Notes: generated by a model from the letters alone, not told the origin. Shown: positions 1 through 9,120, counted from the first letter of the stretch. The stretch: DNA of 64,000 bases from Achromobacter sp. UMC71 (GCF_014170305.1 NZ_LZZT01000017.1:62001-126000); one strand, 5' to 3'. Program-made: numbers and translations.

Positions 1-129
1 GGGGCCGCCGGCTTGGCCGACCTGTCCGTAATGGCGAGGTGCTGGTTTATGTACGGCAGCCGCCGGGGTTTTCTTTAAAAATTGGGCGGGTAACCCGTCC
101 GATAAAGGGCGGTGGTATCTTCTGGCCCC

Positions 130-918
130 ATGTCCCATCGCAATCCTTCCCCGTCCCCGCCTGACGCCTGCGCGCCGTCCGAGGCCTCCGTCTTGCCCCT
201 GCGGCCCTTCGTGCAGGAATCGGGCACCACCCGGGCCCTGCATTTCTCGGAAAAGGTCATCCAGAGCCGCATGTCCACGCTCAATCCGGACGCGCTCGAC
301 CTGGAATACACGCGGATGATGATGGGCTTTGTGTTGTTTACGCCGGCGCCGGCGGACATTCTGATGGTGGGGCTGGGCGGCGGTTCGCTGGCCAAGTTCT
401 GCTATCGCTATCTGGCGCGCTCGCGCATCGAGGTGGTGGAGATCGACCCGGATGTGATCGCGCTGCGCGACGCCTTCCTGGTGCCGCGCGATGACGACCG
501 CTTCCGGGTGGTGCAGGCCGACGCGGCTGACCATCTGCGGGGCGTGCAGGACGTGGCCGACGTGCTGCTGCTGGACGGCTTCGGCGACGCGGGCATTCCC
601 GGCGCGCTGTGCTCGGCTGAGTTCTATGCCGACTGCTACGAGGCGCTGCGCGACGACGGCATCCTGGTGATCAATTTCCACTTGAACCATCCGGACCACC
701 GCGAATACCTGGACCGAGTGCGGGCGTCGTTCGGTTCGTCGATGTTCGAGGTGGTGGATGACGACATGACCAACAGCATCGTGTTCGCCTGCAAGGGCGA
801 GTTGCTGGACGACCCGGCGGCGGCCGAGTTGAAGCGGCCGGAATCGATTCCGAAGGACGCATGGCGTCAGTTGATGCCGACCCTGCGCGTAATCGGCGCG
901 ACGCGCGAACTGAAGTGA
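130..918 (+). CDS. Spermidine synthase-like (Rossmann-fold methyltransferase-like) protein
   Basis: The 262-residue product has a Rossmann-type nucleotide-binding motif GLGGGS at about residues 81-86, followed by an acidic strand end VVEIDPD (about 102-108) and a LLLDGFGDAG strand. This is the layout of the spermine/spermidine synthase superfamily. The usual aminopropyltransferase GGGDGG loop is not present: the Asp is replaced by Ser. True polyamine synthesis is therefore doubtful, and this is better called a spermidine synthase-like protein of unknown substrate. I chose the ATG at 130; a GTG at 112 in the same frame is an alternative with an AAAGGG only two bases upstream. No partner gene for polyamine synthesis is nearby. 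Confidence 0.75.
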   Translation: MSHRNPSPSPPDACAPSEASVLPLRPFVQESGTTRALHFSEKVIQSRMSTLNPDALDLEYTRMMMGFVLFTPAPADILMVGLGGGSLAKFCYRYLARSRIEVVEIDPDVIALRDAFLVPRDDDRFRVVQADAADHLRGVQDVADVLLLDGFGDAGIPGALCSAEFYADCYEALRDDGILVINFHLNHPDHREYLDRVRASFGSSMFEVVDDDMTNSIVFACKGELLDDPAAAELKRPESIPKDAWRQLMPTLRVIGATRELK

Positions 919-1058
919 ATGCCGTAAAGCCTGCGCCGATTTGCCGGGAAATTTAACGTGTAGTTTCGCGTGGCGGGGTTTTGTTGCACATGGCTCGCCA
1001 GCCTGTCGCCGCGGCTTGATAGCATCCCCGCTTTCCCCGGACAGGTTCGCTCCCCACC

Positions 1059-1955
1059 ATGAGTCTCATCTCCCGATTTTTCGGCCGCAACGAATCCCCC
1101 GCCGCTACCGCCGCGCTGACGGCCAATCCGGACATCGAGGATCCGCTCAGCCTGCAAGTGGTGTTCAGCGCGCCGCTGGCGCTCAAGGCGGATGCGCTGA
1201 CGGCGGCGCTGCGCGCGTATCACCCCGACATGCGCCAGGCGCGCGCCGAGATCGAACCCGACATGCCCGAGCTGCTGGCCATGGTCGGCTGGGGCAAGCA
1301 TGTGGTGCGCCTGGTGGGCTTCAATGCGCCCTTTCCGCAGGAATCGATCGAGGCCTGCGTGGCGCCGGCGCACTACCCGGCGGAGGTCAAGGCGCAGGTG
1401 CGCGCCCATGTCAGCCACGTACTGCTGTACTACGCCGGCTTCGAAGAAGACACCCTGGAACAGTACGTGGCGCTGGCCGCGGTGGCTGGCGCGCTGACGG
1501 AGTTCAACGCGTTGGCGCTGCTGAATGAACACGCGCATACGTCGCTGCCGGCCGGCGTGTTCACCCGCGAGTCGGTGGGCGACGAGAGCCTGGACCTGCT
1601 GCGCTCGCTGCCGCTGACCATGCTGTACTGCGGTTTCGTGAAGTACGAGGTCGAGGGCGTGCCAGGCGTGTGGATGCGCACCTACGGCGGCGACGCCTTC
1701 GGGTTGCCGGACTTTGCCGCGCTGGCCGACGGCCACCATCAGGGCGAGCAGTATTCGGGCATGTTCAACAACATCATGGCGTACCTGCTGGACAGCGGCG
1801 CCGAACTGGCCGCCGGGCACACGATGCAGATCGGCGAAACCAGCTACATGAAGTTGCGCGAGCCGCTGGAATCGGAGTACTTCCTGCACGGCCCGGGCAC
1901 GGTGCTGGTGGCGGAAATCATCGACGCTTCGCAGATCAACCAGCCGGACGCCTGA
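1059..1955 (+). CDS. DUF4261-like protein of unknown function
   Basis: The product is 298 residues long, soluble, with no signal peptide or membrane helix. The C-terminal third carries a block around GVWMRTYGGDAFGLPDFAAL and an AGHTMQIG segment that I associate with DUF4261 proteins; this family name is from memory and is not certain. The N-terminal half (LSLQVVFSAPLALKADALTAAL) resembles the self-compatible ferredoxin-like folds seen in such proteins, but no catalytic motif can be recognised. The gene stands alone and is followed by a strong intrinsic terminator, so it is probably a monocistronic unit. I do not know its function. Confidence 0.65.
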   Translation: MSLISRFFGRNESPAATAALTANPDIEDPLSLQVVFSAPLALKADALTAALRAYHPDMRQARAEIEPDMPELLAMVGWGKHVVRLVGFNAPFPQESIEACVAPAHYPAEVKAQVRAHVSHVLLYYAGFEEDTLEQYVALAAVAGALTEFNALALLNEHAHTSLPAGVFTRESVGDESLDLLRSLPLTMLYCGFVKYEVEGVPGVWMRTYGGDAFGLPDFAALADGHHQGEQYSGMFNNIMAYLLDSGAELAAGHTMQIGETSYMKLREPLESEYFLHGPGTVLVAEIIDASQINQPDA

Positions 1956-1973
1956 TCCCGTCGGAACAAATGC

Positions 1974-2031
1974 CAAGGCGGGCCGGGAACGATGTGTAAA
2001 TGCAGCGTTCCCGGCCCGCCTTGTTTTTTTT
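1974..2031 (+). terminator. Strong rho-independent terminator
   Basis: A perfect 18-bp inverted repeat (1974-1991 against 2006-2023) with a 14-base loop is followed by eight T residues. It closes the DUF4261-like gene and sits between convergent genes, so it may also slow transcription of the MFS gene on the other strand. Confidence 0.92.
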
Positions 2032-2051
2032 GGGCCGGCGTCAGCCCGTCA

Positions 2052-3284
2052 TCAGGCGGCGCAGCTTGCGCGGCGGCGCAGGCGCAGCCGGCCCGGCAAC
2101 ACGCGCAATAACAAGGCGCCGGCTGCCGCCGCGGTGGCGACCAAAGTCACACCCATCCAGCCCCAAGTGGCCAGCGCCAGGCTGCCCAGCGCACCGCCGG
2201 CGGCCATGCCGATGAACACGCTGACCATCAGCACCGCGTTGAGCCGGCTGCGGGCGGCGGGGTCGATGCCGTAGACGATGCTCTGGTGCGCGATCAACGC
2301 TACCTGGATGCCCAGGTCGAAGCCGATCGTGCTGGCCGCGAGCAGCCACAGGCCGGATTGAGGCGGCAGCAGGGGCAGCAGCGCCATGACCGCGAACGAC
2401 AGCGCGGTCAGCGCGGCGCCCAGGCGGCTGACGGCGTTGGGGCCGCGCCGGTCAGCGTAGCGTCCCGCCAGCGGCGCAGCCAGCGCGCCAGCCGCGCCGG
2501 CCAGCCCGAACGCGCCGGCCGCGGCCGAGCCCAGGTGGAACGGCGCGCCGTGCAGCATCACAGCCAGGGTCGACCAGAACGCGCTGAAACCCAGCGACAG
2601 CAGCCCCTGCGCGAGGGCGGCCCGGCGCAGCTCGCCATGCTCGCGCCACAGCCTGCCCAGCGAACGCAACAGTTCGGCATAGGGCAGCTGCGTGGTCGGC
2701 GCGAACGCGGGCAGGCCGCGCCACAGGGCGGCGCCCAGGGCCAGGATCGACACCGCGGCGGCCAGGAACATGGCGCGCCAGCCGAACTGTTCGGCCACCA
2801 CGCCGCTGATCACGCGCGACAGCAGGATGCCCAGCAGCAGCCCGGTCATCACCGTGCCGACGATGCGGCCGCGGTACGCCGGGGGCGCCAGCGCGGCGGC
2901 GGCGGGCACGATGTCCTGTGCCAGGGTGGCCGACAGTCCGATGGCGAAACTGGCGGCCAGCAGGACGCTGGCGGAGGGCGCCATCGCGGCCAGCAGCAAG
3001 GCCGCGCTCAGGGCGCCGACTTTCAATAGCACGATACGCTTGCGGTTGTAGCGGTCGCCCAGGGGCGCCAGCGTCAATATGCCAAACGCATAACCGAGCT
3101 GGGTCAGCGTGGGAATCCAGCCGAGTTCGCCGGCGCTGGCGCGCAGGTCCGCGCCCAGCACGCCCAGCATGGGCTGGTTGTAATACAGGGAGGCGACGGC
3201 CAGGCCGGCGCCGATGGCCAGCAGCAGCACCAGGCCGGCAGACAGATCTTGCGGTGCGCTATGTGCGCGGGGGTCGGGGGACAT
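2052..3284 (-). CDS. MFS transporter (drug/metabolite exporter type)
   Basis: The 410-residue product is almost entirely hydrophobic, with about 12 predicted membrane helices. The motif-A-like loop LGDRYNRKR lies between helices 2 and 3, and a second related loop GRYADRRGPNA follows helix 8. This is typical of 12-helix major facilitator exporters of the AraJ/arabinose-efflux type. The start is placed at 3284 (MSPDPRAH); an ATG-initiated extension to 3317 is possible. The gene is divergent from a LysR regulator 114 bp away, which suggests that the regulator controls it. The substrate cannot be read from the sequence. Confidence 0.85.
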   Translation of the reverse strand: MSPDPRAHSAPQDLSAGLVLLLAIGAGLAVASLYYNQPMLGVLGADLRASAGELGWIPTLTQLGYAFGILTLAPLGDRYNRKRIVLLKVGALSAALLLAAMAPSASVLLAASFAIGLSATLAQDIVPAAAALAPPAYRGRIVGTVMTGLLLGILLSRVISGVVAEQFGWRAMFLAAAVSILALGAALWRGLPAFAPTTQLPYAELLRSLGRLWREHGELRRAALAQGLLSLGFSAFWSTLAVMLHGAPFHLGSAAAGAFGLAGAAGALAAPLAGRYADRRGPNAVSRLGAALTALSFAVMALLPLLPPQSGLWLLAASTIGFDLGIQVALIAHQSIVYGIDPAARSRLNAVLMVSVFIGMAAGGALGSLALATWGWMGVTLVATAAAAGALLLRVLPGRLRLRRRASCAA

Positions 3285-3385
3285 AAGGGAATCCGTGATC
3301 AGAATGACGCACTGCAACGTGCGGATGGGCCAGATTCTGAGCGCCTGACGGTCCTTTTGGTAGCCGGCGCCGGGGTAGATCCGTT

Positions 3386-3400
3386 ATACGATAGGCGTAT
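3386..3400. promoter_or_regulatory. Short inverted repeat overlapping the LysR gene start
   Basis: ATACG at 3386-3390 and CGTAT at 3396-3400 form a 5-bp inverted repeat that runs into the start codon at 3399. It lies in the divergent MFS/LysR promoter region and could be an autoregulatory site, but the repeat is short. Confidence 0.3.
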
Positions 3401-4373
3401 GACCAAGCCCGTTCATCCCCCTGTCCTGGCGACGGCGACAGGCACCGACCGCATGCTGCTGGTCGAAACCTTCGTACGCATCGTCGAGGCCGGCAGCCTG
3501 TCGGCCGCGGCGCTGCAGCTGGGTGGCACCCAGCCCACGGTGAGCCGCCGCCTGCAATTGCTGGAGCGCACGCTGGGCGTGCGCTTGCTGCAGCGCTCCA
3601 CCCATGCCATCCGGTTGACCGAGGACGGCCAGCGTTGCTACGAGCGCGCCAAGGCGTTGCTGGCGACCTGGCAATCGTTCGAGAACGACGTGCGCGGCGC
3701 GGGCGAGGAACTGGCGGGCACGCTGCGGGTGGTGGCGCCGCACGCGTTCGGTCAGAACCAGTTCATCGAACCCCTGGCCAAGTACCTGCAGCAGTATCCG
3801 GGCATGCGCGTGGAATGGCTGCTGCACGACCGGGTGCCGGATTTCGTGGCGGAAAACATCGATTGCGCGATCAAGGTCGGGCCGGTGTCGGATCCGTCCG
3901 TGGTGGCGCTCAAGCTGGGCGAGGTGCCGCGCAGCGTCATGGCCGCGCCGTCGCTGCTGGATGGCGGACCGGTGCCGCAGCATCCCGCCGAGCTGGCGCG
4001 CCTGCCCTGGCTGGCGCTGCGTACCTTCTATCGCGACGAGGTGTGCCTGCGCCACATGGATACCGGCGAGGTGGTGCGCTTCGGCATCCAGCCGCGCCTG
4101 TCCACCGATGGCCTGTATGCGCTGCGCAAGGCGGCGGTATTGGGCCTGGGGGCAGGCATCGCATCGGCCTGGGCCGTGCGTGATGAACTGGATAGCGGCC
4201 AGCTGGTGCAGCTGGCGCCGGCCTGGCGCGCCGCGCCCTTGCCGGTGTACTTGGTCTATGCGCCCTCGCGGCTGCAGCCGGCCCGGCTGCGGCGGTTCAT
4301 CGAGGTCATGCGCGAATACCTGCCGGTCGAACTGCGCACCGGCAGCGCCGCGGCGGACGCCGGCCCGGTGTAG
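3399..4373 (+). CDS. LysR-family transcriptional regulator
   Basis: The 324-residue product has the LysR winged helix-turn-helix at about residues 18-75, with the recognition region LSAAALQLGGTQPTVSRRLQ followed by LERTLGVRLLQRS. The rest is a type 2 periplasmic-binding-like effector domain. The short spacer and the region around VAPHAFGQNQFIEPL resemble the CrgA-like subgroup. The start at 3399 was chosen because translation upstream of it has no family similarity. It is divergently transcribed from the MFS exporter, the usual arrangement for a regulator and its target. The inducer is unknown. Confidence 0.88.
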   Translation: MTKPVHPPVLATATGTDRMLLVETFVRIVEAGSLSAAALQLGGTQPTVSRRLQLLERTLGVRLLQRSTHAIRLTEDGQRCYERAKALLATWQSFENDVRGAGEELAGTLRVVAPHAFGQNQFIEPLAKYLQQYPGMRVEWLLHDRVPDFVAENIDCAIKVGPVSDPSVVALKLGEVPRSVMAAPSLLDGGPVPQHPAELARLPWLALRTFYRDEVCLRHMDTGEVVRFGIQPRLSTDGLYALRKAAVLGLGAGIASAWAVRDELDSGQLVQLAPAWRAAPLPVYLVYAPSRLQPARLRRFIEVMREYLPVELRTGSAAADAGPV

Positions 4374-4418
4374 CGCGGGCCGGGCCTGCCGCTTGCGGCG
4401 TCTTCGTGCCGATGGCGC

Positions 4419-5378
4419 TTATTCGGGCTTGGCCGTGGGCAGCGGTTCGCCGGCGCCGGTGCGTTCGACGATCAGGCGATAGTGTTGCGGGCTGCGGTGC
4501 TTGGCGAAGTTGAAGACATGGTCGCGGAAGTTCTGCCCCAGGGCCAGGTCGATCCGGGCGGTGATGACCTCGTCTTCTTCGCCGCTGGCGCGCGCGACAA
4601 TTTCACCCGTGGGCGCCACGATCATCGAGCTGCCGATCATGTGGTGGCCGTCTTCGTGGCCGCATTTGGCGGCGGCGCCGATCCAGACAGCGTTCTGGTA
4701 CGCGCTGGCCTGCAGCACGATTTCGTGGCTGACGGTGCGCAGGTGCGCGGGCTCGTCCCAGTGGATGTTCAGCGACGGCGTGTTGTAGCCCAGCACGATC
4801 AGTTCGGCGCTTTGCAGCGACATGACGCGATAGGTTTCAGGCCAGCGGCGGTCGTTGCACAGGCACATGCCGATCTTGGTGCGGTCCATTTCCCAGACGC
4901 CGAAGCCCAGGTCGCCGACTTCGAAGAATTTCTTTTCCAGGTGCTGGAACGGCGCATCGGGCTTGTGGTCCGAGTGGCCTGGCAGGTGGATCTTGCGATA
5001 TTTGCCGATGATGCGGGCGCTGCGGTCCACCAGAATGGCGGTATTGAACTGGCGGCCTTCAGGCGTGACTTCGGCGTAGCCCAGGTAAAAGCCCACGCCC
5101 AGTTCGCGCGCCGCGTCGAACAGCGGTTGCACGTCGGCGTTGGGCATGGTTTTTTCGAAGTAGCGTTCCACCGCCTCGGCGTCGTCCATCCAGTAGCGCG
5201 GAAAGAACGTGGTCAACGCCAATTCGGGAAACACCACGAATTCGGCCTTGCGGCCGGCGGCCTCGCGCAGCATTTCGACCAGGCGCTTGACCACGGCCGG
5301 GCGGCTGTCGGCCAGGTTGACGGCGCCCATCTGGGCGACGGCCAGGCCCATTTTGCGGGCGGGGGATGCATTGCTCAC
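4419..5378 (-). CDS. N-carbamoyl-D-amino-acid hydrolase (nitrilase superfamily)
   Basis: The 319-residue product is a carbon-nitrogen hydrolase with the full Glu-Lys-Cys triad: Glu52 in VVFPELALTTF, Lys129 in KYRKIHLPG and Cys174 in CNDRRWPE. The sequence around the Cys and the length match the D-carbamoylase group (about 304 residues) that releases ammonia and CO2 from N-carbamoyl-D-amino acids. I chose a GTG start at 5378 because AGGAG sits eight to twelve bases upstream; the open frame continues much further upstream but without family similarity. It is divergent from an ornithine cyclodeaminase gene. No hydantoinase is next to it, so the carbamoyl substrate in vivo is open. Confidence 0.88.
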   Translation of the reverse strand: MSNASPARKMGLAVAQMGAVNLADSRPAVVKRLVEMLREAAGRKAEFVVFPELALTTFFPRYWMDDAEAVERYFEKTMPNADVQPLFDAARELGVGFYLGYAEVTPEGRQFNTAILVDRSARIIGKYRKIHLPGHSDHKPDAPFQHLEKKFFEVGDLGFGVWEMDRTKIGMCLCNDRRWPETYRVMSLQSAELIVLGYNTPSLNIHWDEPAHLRTVSHEIVLQASAYQNAVWIGAAAKCGHEDGHHMIGSSMIVAPTGEIVARASGEEDEVITARIDLALGQNFRDHVFNFAKHRSPQHYRLIVERTGAGEPLPTAKPE

Positions 5379-5821
5379 GATTCGATCTCCTGGTGCGCGG
5401 CATGATGGCGCGGATGTGCTTTGGGGGCGCGGCGCAAGCGCCAAGCCCTTGCCTGCGCGCCGCGACAGCCTCAAGCATGCATGCGCGCACGCGAATCGGA
5501 AAGCCGTGGCGGACCGCAAGCGCACGGCTCGTGAAAATCCGGAGAAAGGCGTTAAATGATTGATATGGCGACGGATTTTTCGCGCCGCGGGTGAAAACCC
5601 GGTCCTGGCGCATAACATCGGGTCATGGGCGTCATGCAAATTGCTATAGCCAAATGGTCCGTATTGCGCGAGGTCCGGCGCGTCGCCGCTGCGGATTTGC
5701 GACAAGTGGCATCGGCCGTTGCCACAATGGCAGGTTCCTGGCGTTTTGTGTGGAAAGTGGGCGCTAGGCATTGACCTGCCCATCGGCCAGAATTTCCCTA
5801 CCGATACAACAGGGGAAAATA
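5379..5821. other. Divergent intergenic region with inverted repeat
   Basis: This 443-bp gap between the D-carbamoylase and ornithine cyclodeaminase genes must contain both promoters. I find no convincing gene in it. The only clear structure is a 6-bp inverted repeat (GTGGCA at 5706-5711, TGCCAC at 5720-5725), which could be an operator. No regulator gene is adjacent. Confidence 0.5.
5706..5725. promoter_or_regulatory. Candidate operator upstream of ornithine cyclodeaminase
   Basis: GTGGCA and TGCCAC are separated by eight bases, about 100 bp before the cyclodeaminase start codon. The perfect half-sites suggest a dimeric regulator. The protein that would bind is unknown. Confidence 0.3.
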
Positions 5822-6892
5822 ATGACGACATTACTCACCACCACCGACGTTGCGAAGATCGTGGCCGCACAGGGCCCGCGCAAGGTATTCGAGGATCTGC
5901 TGGACTATCTGCTGGCCGACTTCCTGCGCTGGCAGGAGTTCGACAAGAGCGCCCGCGTGGCCAGCCATTCGGCGACCGGCGTGATCGAACTGATGCCCAC
6001 GTCCGACAGCGATCTGTACAGCTTCAAATACGTCAACGGCCACCCCGGCAATCCGCTGGCCGGCCTGAGCACCGTGATGGCCTTTGGCGCGCTGGCGCAG
6101 GTCAACAGTGGCGAGCCGCTGCTGATCAGCGAACTGACGCTGACCACCGCGTTGCGCACCGCCGCGACCTCGGCGCTGGCCGCCCGCGCCCTGGCGCGCC
6201 CGGGTTCGCGCAGCATGGCGCTGATCGGCAACGGCGCGCAAAGCGAATTCCAGGCGCTGGCGTTCCATCACATCCTCGGCATCGACACGCTGCACCTGTA
6301 CGACGTGGACCCCGCCGCGACCGACAAGCTGGAACGTAACCTGGCGGGCGTGCCGGGCCTGCGCCTGCGACGTTTCGACAGCACCGCCGCCGCGGTCAAG
6401 GGCGTGGATATCGTGACCACCGTGACGGCCGACAAGGCGTACGCCACCATCCTGACGGCGGACATGATCGAGCCCGGCATGCACATCAACGCGGTGGGCG
6501 GCGACTGTCCGGGCAAGACCGAACTGCATGCCGACGTGTTGCGCGCCGGTTCGGTGTTCGTGGAATACGAGCCGCAGACCCGCATTGAGGGGGATCTGCA
6601 GCAGATGCCGGCTGATTTCGCGGTGACCGAGCTGTGGCGCGTGCTGACCGGGCAAAGCGCCGGCCGCCGCGGCGAAAGCGAGATCACGGTGTTCGATTCG
6701 GTGGGCTTCGCGCTGGAAGACTTCTCGGCCCTGCGCTGGCTGCGCGACAGCGCGGTCAAGCACGGGATTGGCGCCCGCGTCGAAGTAGCGCCGCGCCTGG
6801 CCGATCCGAAGAATCTGTTCGAGCTGGTGCGAGGGCGCCAGGCCGCCGCACAGGCCGCGGCCCGGGCCAGCCAGGCGCTGCTCAAGGACTAG
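5822..6892 (+). CDS. Ornithine cyclodeaminase
   Basis: The 356-residue product converts L-ornithine to L-proline and ammonia using tightly bound NAD. Residues known in the Pseudomonas putida enzyme fall at the same numbers here: Arg45, Lys69, Thr84, Arg112, Asp161 and the catalytic Asp228 in NAVGGDCPGK. The dinucleotide loop is GNGAQS at 136-141. This supports a true cyclodeaminase rather than a generic mu-crystallin relative. The start at 5822 follows an AGGGG. It is divergent from the D-carbamoylase gene, which hints at use of a carbamoylated or ureido compound ending in ornithine and proline. Its stop codon TAG is also the first three bases of a repeat element. Confidence 0.92.
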   Translation: MTTLLTTTDVAKIVAAQGPRKVFEDLLDYLLADFLRWQEFDKSARVASHSATGVIELMPTSDSDLYSFKYVNGHPGNPLAGLSTVMAFGALAQVNSGEPLLISELTLTTALRTAATSALAARALARPGSRSMALIGNGAQSEFQALAFHHILGIDTLHLYDVDPAATDKLERNLAGVPGLRLRRFDSTAAAVKGVDIVTTVTADKAYATILTADMIEPGMHINAVGGDCPGKTELHADVLRAGSVFVEYEPQTRIEGDLQQMPADFAVTELWRVLTGQSAGRRGESEITVFDSVGFALEDFSALRWLRDSAVKHGIGARVEVAPRLADPKNLFELVRGRQAAAQAAARASQALLKD

Positions 6893-6930
6893 GGCCTGTG
6901 CGAGGCGCCTGCTAGTGTTGACAGGTCCTA
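6890..6930. repeat. Short repeat element with inverted termini
   Basis: This 41-bp sequence begins TAGGGCCTGT and ends ACAGGTCCTA, which are inverted copies with one mismatch. Bases 6899-6930 match the right end (27584-27615) of the large nested repeat element with about four differences in 32. It is bounded by CTAG on both sides and lies between convergent genes. It looks like a minimal or solo-terminus copy of the same family. Confidence 0.75.
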
Positions 6931-9042
6931 GGCGGCGGTCCCGCCTGCGTACCCCGGCGCCGCAGGCGATTCCGGCGGCTCGTGCGACACGGGCCGCCCC
7001 AGCAGGTACCCCTGGAAGTGGGAGCAGCCTTCCTGCGTCAGCCGTTCCAGCTGGGCCGCGGTTTCGACCCCTTCGGCGGTCGTCGGGATATCCAGGCTGC
7101 GGCCGATGCCGTTGATGGCGCGGATGATGGCCAGCGCCTCCTTGCTCGATTCGACGTCCTGTGTGAACGACTTGTCGATTTTGATCTTGTCGAACTCGAA
7201 GCTGCGCAGATAGCCCAGCGACGAGTAGCCGGTACCGAAGTCATCCAGCGCCACCTTGACGCCCAATTGCTTGAGCCGGTTCAACGTGTTCAGGTTGGCC
7301 TCGGAATTGGCCAGCAGCACGGATTCGGTGATTTCCAGCTCCAGCCGGCTGGCGGCCAGGCCCGAGGTGGCCAGGGCCGATTCCACCAGGGAGACCAGCG
7401 CGTTGTTGGTGAACTGGGTGGCCGACAGGTTCACCGCCACGGTCTCGTGCGGTTCCCAGGTCGTCGCTTCGCGGCAGGCTTCGTGCAGCGTGAAGGCGCC
7501 CAGCTCGTGGATCAGCCCGGTTTCCTCGGCGATGGGAATGAAGTCGTTAGGCATGATCAGCCCCTTGACCGGATGCTGCCAACGCATCAGGGCCTCGCGG
7601 CCCACGGTGCGCACGTGGCTGATGTCCTTGATGGGCTGGTAGTGCAGGTGCAATTGCTGCGACAGGATCGCCTGGCGCAGGTCCATTTCCATTTCGTGGC
7701 GCTTGAGCGCCGCGGCTTCCATTTCGGGCTTGAAGAATGCCAGGCAGTTGCGGCCGTTGCGCTTGGCTTCATACAGCGCCATGTCGGCATAGCGCAGCAG
7801 GTAGTCGGCGGCGCATTCCTGCGCGCTGGCCGTCGCAATGCCGATGCTGACGCTGACCGGCACCGTATGGCCATCCACCTGGAAGGGTTCGCGCACCGCG
7901 TCGATCAGGCGCTGTCCCATCTGGCGCAGGTCGTCGGTTTTCTCGATGCCGGGCAGCACCACCGCGAATTCGTCGCCGCCCAGGCGCGCCAGGGTGTCTT
8001 GTTCGCGCAGGTTCTTAGCCAGGCGGCGGGCCAGCTGGCGCAGCAGTTCGTCGCCGTATTGGTGGCCCAGCGTGTCGTTGACGCTCTTGAAGTTGTCCAG
8101 GTCCAGGCACAGCACGGCGGCCGTGCGTTCGGGGTTGGCGGGGTTCAGCGCTTTGAGCAGCTGTTCGCGGAACAGGCGGCGGTTGGGAATGCCGGTCAGC
8201 GTGTCGTGATGCGCCATGTAGCGCACCTGGGCATGGGCCGCGTTTTCGTCCGTGATGTCGTCGGCGATCAGCAGCACGTAGCGCGAGCGCGGATCGCTGC
8301 TGTGGAACACCAGGGTTTTGCTGCGCAGCGTGCGGGGCCCGCGCGCGGTGATCAGTTCTTCCTGGCCGGCTTCGCGCAGCGTACCGTCCGAACGCAGCGC
8401 GTCATTGGTCAGGCGCTCGAAGAATTCATGCACGCCGGGCGGCAGGCATTGCTGCACGGTCTTGCCCTGCATTTGCTCGCGGGCGCCGCCGAAGGCGGCT
8501 TCGGCCTGGCGGTTCGCCAGCAGGATGCGCCGCGACACCGCGTCCAGCACCAGCACGCACGAGGGGATGTGCGACACCACGGCTTCCAGGAAGCTGGACA
8601 GCGAAGCCAGCTCGCTGTTGTAGCGCTCGGCCAATTCCTTGGCATGCAGTAGCTGCAGTTCGCGTTCGCGGCGCTCGGTGCAGTCGCGCGTGATCTTGGC
8701 AAAGCCCATCAAGGCGCCGGCCTCGTCGAGGATGGCGTCGATGACCACATGCGCCCAGAAGGGCGTGCCGTCCTTGCGGATGCGCCACCCTTCGGCCTCG
8801 AAGCGGCCTTGCGTGCGCGCGATCTCCAGGCCCTTGCCGGGCAGGCCGGACGTCTGGTCCGCCAGGCTGTAGAAGCACGAAAAGTGCCGGCCCACGATCT
8901 CATCGCTGGCATAGCCCTTGGCGCGCTCGGCGCCGGCATTCCAATTGGCGACCGTGCCGTCGGGGTTGAGCATGTAGATGGCGTAGTCGATGACACCTTG
9001 CACGAGGTGCCGGTACATGACGTCGGAGTTGTCGATGATCAT
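6928..9042 (-). CDS. PAS-PAS-GGDEF-EAL cyclic-di-GMP protein
   Basis: The 704-residue product has a PAS domain (about 8-125, with the PAC-like DGTPFWAHVVID), a second PAS (about 145-270), a diguanylate cyclase domain (about 272-440) and a phosphodiesterase domain (about 455-695). GGDEF is intact at 355-359 and the RxxD inhibitory site is present at 346-349. The second domain keeps EAL (483-485), DDFGTGYSSL and the later AEGVET and QGY motifs. Both activities are therefore possible. No membrane segment is seen, so sensing is probably cytoplasmic. It may alter motility or biofilm through c-di-GMP. The gene is monocistronic and converges on the cyclodeaminase. Confidence 0.95.
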   Translation of the reverse strand: MIIDNSDVMYRHLVQGVIDYAIYMLNPDGTVANWNAGAERAKGYASDEIVGRHFSCFYSLADQTSGLPGKGLEIARTQGRFEAEGWRIRKDGTPFWAHVVIDAILDEAGALMGFAKITRDCTERRERELQLLHAKELAERYNSELASLSSFLEAVVSHIPSCVLVLDAVSRRILLANRQAEAAFGGAREQMQGKTVQQCLPPGVHEFFERLTNDALRSDGTLREAGQEELITARGPRTLRSKTLVFHSSDPRSRYVLLIADDITDENAAHAQVRYMAHHDTLTGIPNRRLFREQLLKALNPANPERTAAVLCLDLDNFKSVNDTLGHQYGDELLRQLARRLAKNLREQDTLARLGGDEFAVVLPGIEKTDDLRQMGQRLIDAVREPFQVDGHTVPVSVSIGIATASAQECAADYLLRYADMALYEAKRNGRNCLAFFKPEMEAAALKRHEMEMDLRQAILSQQLHLHYQPIKDISHVRTVGREALMRWQHPVKGLIMPNDFIPIAEETGLIHELGAFTLHEACREATTWEPHETVAVNLSATQFTNNALVSLVESALATSGLAASRLELEITESVLLANSEANLNTLNRLKQLGVKVALDDFGTGYSSLGYLRSFEFDKIKIDKSFTQDVESSKEALAIIRAINGIGRSLDIPTTAEGVETAAQLERLTQEGCSHFQGYLLGRPVSHEPPESPAAPGYAGGTAA

Positions 9043-9120
9043 TGGATTGGGAGCGTGGCGGGATTCGCGGCACTACGTTTACGTCGCGCCGATGCGATTA
9101 TTTACCGGCGCCGCGCGAAA

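Noticed and set aside
1..129. Possible end of an upstream gene
   Set aside because: No frame gives a recognisable protein end, so nothing can be supported.
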